Below are positions 7,769 through 10,864 of a stretch of DNA of 10,864 nt, piece after piece; within the stretch, counting starts at the first letter, position 1; the number at the start of each line of letters is the position of its first letter. The position numbers were made by a program, and so were the translations under genes. The notes under the pieces were generated by a model. The model was not told where the DNA came from. It made no database searches and saw only the letters and a list, made by a program, of their open reading frames with translations. This DNA is from CAJXWH01 sp964343365 (lineage in GTDB: Bacteria > Pseudomonadota > Gammaproteobacteria > Arenicellales > UBA868): NCBI GenBank assembly GCA_964343365.1, contig CAYFJI010000064.1, forward strand, positions 1 through 10,864. The letters run 5' to 3'.

Positions 7769-7798
7769 TTGTCGTACCTATAAATTTTGTAGTATTAG
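7769..7798 (+). promoter_or_regulatory. Candidate promoter for the aldo/keto reductase gene
   Basis: TTGTCG (7769-7774) and TATTAG (7793-7798) are 18 bp apart and about 90 bp ahead of the ATG at 7889. The match is modest. No Shine-Dalgarno sequence is visible before the ATG. Confidence 0.2.
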
Positions 7799-7888
7799 GG
7801 TGCAACCAATCCAAAACTTTAGTAACACACGCTCAAATTACTAGTATCATTACCTTAATCATAATAATTCCAAACAGTTTTTCAATAA

Positions 7889-8707
7889 ATGAATATTTAT
7901 CTTCAGAGAGGGTACGAACGTTCGTTTGGGACCTTTCCGCTAAAAGGCGAACAACTTCATGCCGCATTAGATACAGCACTTGATATTGGATATCGATCGA
8001 TTGACACAGCGCAAATGTACGGAAATGAAAAGGATATCGGAGAGTGCTTATCTGCTGCTGCTATTACTAGGAATGATCTATTTATCACGACAAAAGTACA
8101 CCCTGAAAATTTTACTGACAAACTTTTCATACCATCTGTTGAAAAAAGTCTGCGTGATTTGCGAATAGACCAAATTGATATTTTACTTTTGCACTGGCCT
8201 CCAGTCGGTGGACAAATTCTCAGTTCCTTACAACTACTTGAACAAGCATATAAACAGAAACTTGCACTCCATATTGGAGTTTCTAATTATACAAGCGCCA
8301 TGATGCGAACTGCTGCAAGTATCATCAACACACCGTTAATAATAAATCAGGTCGAATTTCATCCCTTGCTCAATCAAGATGCTCTTCTCGATGCTTCAGA
8401 TGAAACAAACATTCCGCTTTCTTCCTATTGTTCGGTTGCTCGAGGACAAATTTCTCAGTATCCGGTATTCGAAGAAATCGGTAAGAATTATGGAAAAAGT
8501 TCTAGCCAGGTAGCGCTGAGATGGATTTTACAAAAAGGCGTCTCTATAAATTCTATGTCAACAAAACGGAAAAACATCGAGAATAATTTCAACGTTATGG
8601 ATTTTGTTCTTTCTAGTATTGATATGAGTCGGATTGAAGTCATGACTAGTCTCAATCACAGGCTTATCGACAAAGATCTAGTACCATGGGCTCCTAACTG
8701 GGATTAG
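7889..8707 (+). CDS. dkgB: Aldo/keto reductase, DkgB-like (2,5-diketogluconate / small aldehyde reductase)
   Basis: The product is 272 aa and belongs to the NADPH-dependent aldo/keto reductase superfamily. The catalytic tetrad is complete: D39 and Y44 in SIDTAQMYGNE, K69 in FITTKV, and H102 in LLLHWPP. GVSNYT, INQVEFHP and the cofactor segment SMSTKRKNIENN are also present. The overall pattern and the C-terminal ending APNWD resemble E. coli DkgB (267 aa), which reduces 2,5-diketo-D-gluconate and methylglyoxal; the true substrate here is unknown. The N-terminus is slightly odd: the usual IPxLGxGTF is replaced by YERSFGTF after a short unrelated lead, and there is no clear ribosome-binding site, so the exact start is uncertain. 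It diverges from the DMSP-lyase-like gene across 256 bp and converges on the MATE gene with a 48-bp gap that shows no obvious terminator hairpin. Confidence 0.88.
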   Translation: MNIYLQRGYERSFGTFPLKGEQLHAALDTALDIGYRSIDTAQMYGNEKDIGECLSAAAITRNDLFITTKVHPENFTDKLFIPSVEKSLRDLRIDQIDILLLHWPPVGGQILSSLQLLEQAYKQKLALHIGVSNYTSAMMRTAASIINTPLIINQVEFHPLLNQDALLDASDETNIPLSSYCSVARGQISQYPVFEEIGKNYGKSSSQVALRWILQKGVSINSMSTKRKNIENNFNVMDFVLSSIDMSRIEVMTSLNHRLIDKDLVPWAPNWD

Positions 8708-8755
8708 CGCAATCTAAACTTCTAACCCAGACAAAACATCTAACACAAACTCAAA

Positions 8756-10183
8756 TCATTTCTGTTCAATCTTTTGCATCGGTATTGGCTTCTGGATTAA
8801 TTTTTCCGTCTTCAAAAATACTGAAAACTTAACCCAAGTGATAGAAATCACACCAGCTATTAAATTACCCACAAAAATTCCTCCAAAAACTCCAAGTATT
8901 CCGAATCGCCATGAGCCGATCATTGCAAGCGGTACAATCAAAATAAAAAGTCTAAAAATCTGTACAACAAAAGATTCAAAGGGTCGGTTTAACCCGTTGC
9001 ATGCAGAGCTTGCAATCATTGCAAGGCCCACAAAACCAAAACTGATTGGCAGAATCCAAAGATAAGCACGACTCAAATATTGAACGCCAGCATCGTCACT
9101 AAATACAGAAGCGATGGGATAAGCGCTAACCGCGAGCAACAAAGCTACCAAAAGTCCCCAGACATGAGAAAATTTACTGCTATAATTTAATGCGTCGCGA
9201 ATGCGATCCATATTTCTCGCACCCAAATTCTGGGCTATGAACGGAGTCAAAATCGCTGTCAACGCCATTACACCTAGCATGGCAACAGCCTCTATACGAG
9301 TTCCAATTCCAAACGCTGCTACAGCATCTGCACCATAGCTCGAAATAATTCTTGTCAACACAGCGCTTGCGAGCGGTGCCAGCACATTTGCAAAAGCAGC
9401 TGGTGTCGCAATATAGAGGATACGACCCCAGGACGAAAATAATTTTTCAAATAATGGAAACTTGATTTCTAGCATCTTTTCGCGTTTTCCTAGAACCCAA
9501 AAACCTGCTCCTAACGCAAAGAAATAGGAAATTACTGTCGCAATCGCAGCTCCCTTGACCCCCATCATTGGGAAAGGTCCGATTCCAAAAATAAAGAATG
9601 GATCAAGTATTGCGTTGACGATCGCTAGGCCCATCATCACTATGCTCGGTGTCTTGCTATCCCCGGTTGCTCGAATCGCGTTATTGCCCACCATAGGAAG
9701 TGCAACCAGTGGGTATCCCAAAAACCAAATAACCATATAATCCCGAATTAATGGCATCATATCGGGGCTAGCGCCCAGCATAGTGAAGACAGGATTAATG
9801 GTTATCACGCCAAAAACACCGACTGCGGCCATTACTAGGAATGTTAGATATAAGCTGGAAGTCGTGAGCATCTTAACCTCTCGATGATTGCCTTGCCCTA
9901 TAGCGCGCGCTACAACTGAGGATGTTCCTATCCCTATTCCAAATGCAATACTCCAAACCACAAAAACTATGGGAAAGGTGAAACTAACTGACGCAAGCTC
10001 GATGAGACCTAATTGCCCAATGTAAAATGTGTCAACAAGATTGATAAGGAGAACTGACAATAGCCCCACTATCATTGGAAGTGTCAGTCTAAGTAAGGTC
10101 GGACCAACCACGCCCTCTAACATATCTTCTGTTCGATTATTATTTGATTTATTCTGTGACACGAAATAGGTCACGCTAATCAA
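8756..10183 (-). CDS. MATE family efflux transporter
   Basis: The full-length frame gives 475 aa with about twelve hydrophobic segments in two homologous halves. The first half shows LLRLTLPMIVGLLSVLLINL, DTFYIGQLG (51-59) and GIGIGTSSVVARAIGQG (82-98); the second repeats the theme with ADAVAAFGIGTRIEAV and LTPFIAQNLGA. These are characteristic of MATE exporters, inner-membrane Na+ or H+ antiporters for cationic drugs and metabolites. It is not a Wzx-type flippase by its motifs and is probably unrelated to the glycan genes. The start is uncertain: a TTG at 10183 gives the longest form without a ribosome-binding site, GTG codons follow at 10174 and 10162, and the ATG at 10123 (MLEGVVGP) gives 455 aa, which fits the family well. 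It stands alone on its strand, with inverted repeats about 80-120 bp upstream of the longest start. Confidence 0.9.
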   Translation of the reverse strand: MISVTYFVSQNKSNNNRTEDMLEGVVGPTLLRLTLPMIVGLLSVLLINLVDTFYIGQLGLIELASVSFTFPIVFVVWSIAFGIGIGTSSVVARAIGQGNHREVKMLTTSSLYLTFLVMAAVGVFGVITINPVFTMLGASPDMMPLIRDYMVIWFLGYPLVALPMVGNNAIRATGDSKTPSIVMMGLAIVNAILDPFFIFGIGPFPMMGVKGAAIATVISYFFALGAGFWVLGKREKMLEIKFPLFEKLFSSWGRILYIATPAAFANVLAPLASAVLTRIISSYGADAVAAFGIGTRIEAVAMLGVMALTAILTPFIAQNLGARNMDRIRDALNYSSKFSHVWGLLVALLLAVSAYPIASVFSDDAGVQYLSRAYLWILPISFGFVGLAMIASSACNGLNRPFESFVVQIFRLFILIVPLAMIGSWRFGILGVFGGIFVGNLIAGVISITWVKFSVFLKTEKLIQKPIPMQKIEQK

Positions 10184-10262
10184 AAAAATAACGCAACGGG
10201 CTTCATATAGAGGTACCTAGCCATTCTATCACCTACTGCCCATGATTTACTACATTTCGCCC

Positions 10263-10290
10263 AACTATCTAGTTTCTTTTTAAGATAGTT
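10263..10290. repeat. Inverted repeat A, 8-bp arms
   Basis: AACTATCT at 10263-10270 is the exact reverse complement of AGATAGTT at 10283-10290, with a 12-nt loop between. The right arm is shared with inverted repeat B, so the two hairpins cannot form together. It lies 80 bp upstream of the longest MATE start and could be an operator or a leader structure. Confidence 0.6.
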
Positions 10291-10300
10291 TTCTTAAAAA
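10277..10300. repeat. Inverted repeat B, 9-bp arms (possible operator or weak terminator)
   Basis: TTTTTAAGA at 10277-10285 is the exact reverse complement of TCTTAAAAA at 10292-10300 around a 6-nt spacer. The 24-bp dyad has the size of a binding site for a dimeric TetR- or MarR-type regulator, and it lies in the region that should control the MATE gene. The arms are almost all A/T, so a transcription terminator is less likely though not excluded. Confidence 0.6.
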
Positions 10301-10525
10301 TCCATAAATATAATGTCAATAAAATTAAAGGCTATAAAAGGCTTCTCCATCGTTCCAGTTCCCTTTGCCGAAATAGAATTACTTGATCTAGCAAACCAGG
10401 CTTGACTGTATGATTGATTAGGGTGCACATCGTCTTTTTAATAATTGCAAATTATTCTGAGCAATTTCTATTAAATGACAGGGAACGGGATCAACTAACG
10501 CGTCCTGCCTTGAGTATGTTTCTAG

Positions 10526-10678
10526 CAGTATGGCTTACGGATTACCAAGATCGTTACGAAAGAAGGTAGCGTAATTCAATCCGATCATGTGCGTAACCCC
10601 TTGGCTCCACTCAACCTGAATGCAAAGGCCAAATTAATGGATCTTGCACAAAAGTTGGTTCCATTAGCTTTCGGATGA
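10526..10678 (+). pseudogene. Possible C-terminal remnant of a coding gene (MmgE/PrpD-like?)
   Basis: A frame without a start codon at its head runs from just after a TAG at 10523 to TGA at 10676-10678, about 50 codons. The reading contains ITKIVTKEGSVIQSDHVRNP and LNAKAKLMDLAQKLVP, which look like real protein. The pattern of a beta strand, a charged DG/EG turn, a strand, then NP and a terminal helix with K-L-x-x-L-A recalls the C-terminal end of MmgE/PrpD dehydratases. This resemblance is from memory and weak. No upstream part of such a gene is evident in any frame, so if real it is a truncated relic. A chance open frame is the main alternative. Confidence 0.25.
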
Positions 10679-10832
10679 GGTAATTTGTATTAAATACACA
10701 CTGGTGGACAAATGCTAAAAAATACTGCTTAGCCTGCGCATTTAATTCAATTAAACCTGTTTGAAAAACACTGAATCTAAATTATATGAGATGAACAAAT
10801 TCTAGAAATCTGTCTTAAGTATTTGATAACTA

Positions 10833-10864
10833 TGGCGCGCCCGGCAGGACTCGAACCTGCAACC
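10833..10864 (-). tRNA. tRNA 3' part, probably tRNA-Arg (cut by window edge)
   Basis: On the - strand the edge reads a T-arm GCAGG-TTCGAGT-CCTGC, an acceptor 3' strand CGGGCGC, a discriminator G, and an encoded CCA ending at 10833. The acceptor implies a 5' end GCGCCCG, which together with G73 and this T-arm matches gammaproteobacterial tRNA-Arg as I remember it (TCT or CCG anticodons). The anticodon is outside the window, so the isotype is inferred. Confidence 0.85.

Larger units (their letters stand above)
10184..10832. other. Intergenic stretch with no convincing intact gene
   Basis: These 649 bp separate the MATE start from a tRNA. Stops are frequent in all frames. The longest readings are a 30-codon ATG frame at 10313-10405 (+), an open frame of about 50 codons without a good start near 10415-10570 (+), and the remnant at 10526-10678. 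It also holds two overlapping inverted repeats near 10263-10300 and a short perfect repeat (TGTATT-A-AATACA) at 10686-10698. It probably contains the MATE promoter; a weak -10 (TAGAAT on the - strand near 10225) is all I can point to. The composition suggests decayed coding DNA rather than a compact regulatory gap. Confidence 0.6.

Noticed and set aside
8838..9740. Two short + strand frames (8838-9065 and 9555-9740) inside the MATE gene
   Set aside because: Both are antisense to a clear transporter gene and are rich in Pro, Ile and Lys, as expected for the complement of membrane-segment codons.
10313..10405. 30-codon ATG frame in the intergenic stretch
   Set aside because: No ribosome-binding site, no recognisable motif and no operon context; kept only as possible decayed coding DNA.
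10502..10510. GTCCTGCC match to the tRNA T-arm/acceptor region as a possible att repeat
   Set aside because: Only 8 bp match and the orientation is opposite to the tRNA, which fits chance better than an attachment site.
1..10864. CRISPR arrays, insertion sequences, toxin-antitoxin or phage-defence genes
   Set aside because: No regularly spaced repeats, no transposase or integrase motifs and no defence domains were seen on either strand.

Overview
The window looks like an AT-rich stretch of a proteobacterial chromosome, most likely from a marine or aquatic bacterium. A tRNA gene with an encoded CCA end and a sequence close to gammaproteobacterial tRNA-Arg, an aldo/keto reductase resembling enterobacterial DkgB, and a cupin of the dimethylsulfoniopropionate (DMSP) lyase family point this way. 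Placement below this level would be guessing.

Region 1 (about 90-7034, + strand) is a surface-glycan (O-antigen, capsule or exopolysaccharide) gene group. In order it encodes a GtrB/DPM1-like family 2 glycosyltransferase that probably charges a polyprenyl phosphate with a sugar, an FrhB-like iron-sulfur/flavin-type protein, a SAM-dependent methyltransferase with a degenerate SAM loop, an AsnB-type glutamine amidotransferase starting with TTG, a 40-residue single-span membrane peptide, and a 627-residue multi-span membrane protein resembling GT-C glycosyltransferases. The spacing is tight (4-bp overlap, 35 bp, 15 bp and 4 bp between the later genes), which suggests one operon. A plausible division of labour, which is inference, is that the GT2 makes a lipid-linked sugar, the GT-C protein transfers it outside the cytoplasmic membrane, and the amidotransferase, methyltransferase and FrhB-like protein modify sugars. 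No Wzx flippase, Wzy polymerase or nucleotide-sugar synthesis gene is in the window, so the cluster probably continues to the left.

Region 2 (7024-10183) is unrelated metabolism and transport. A DMSP-lyase-family cupin (- strand) ends tail-to-tail inside the GT-C gene with an 11-bp overlap. It diverges across a 256-bp spacer from a DkgB-like aldo/keto reductase (+), which converges on a MATE efflux transporter (-).

Region 3 (10184-10864) is about 650 bp without a convincing intact gene. It holds two overlapping, mutually exclusive inverted repeats upstream of the MATE gene and a short coding remnant that may derive from an MmgE/PrpD-like gene. It ends in the 3' part of a tRNA, probably tRNA-Arg, on the - strand cut by the window edge. 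The most notable items are the DMSP-lyase-like cupin with all ligand positions intact, the small membrane peptide inside the glycan operon, the FrhB-like protein in a glycan operon, and the paired hairpins.
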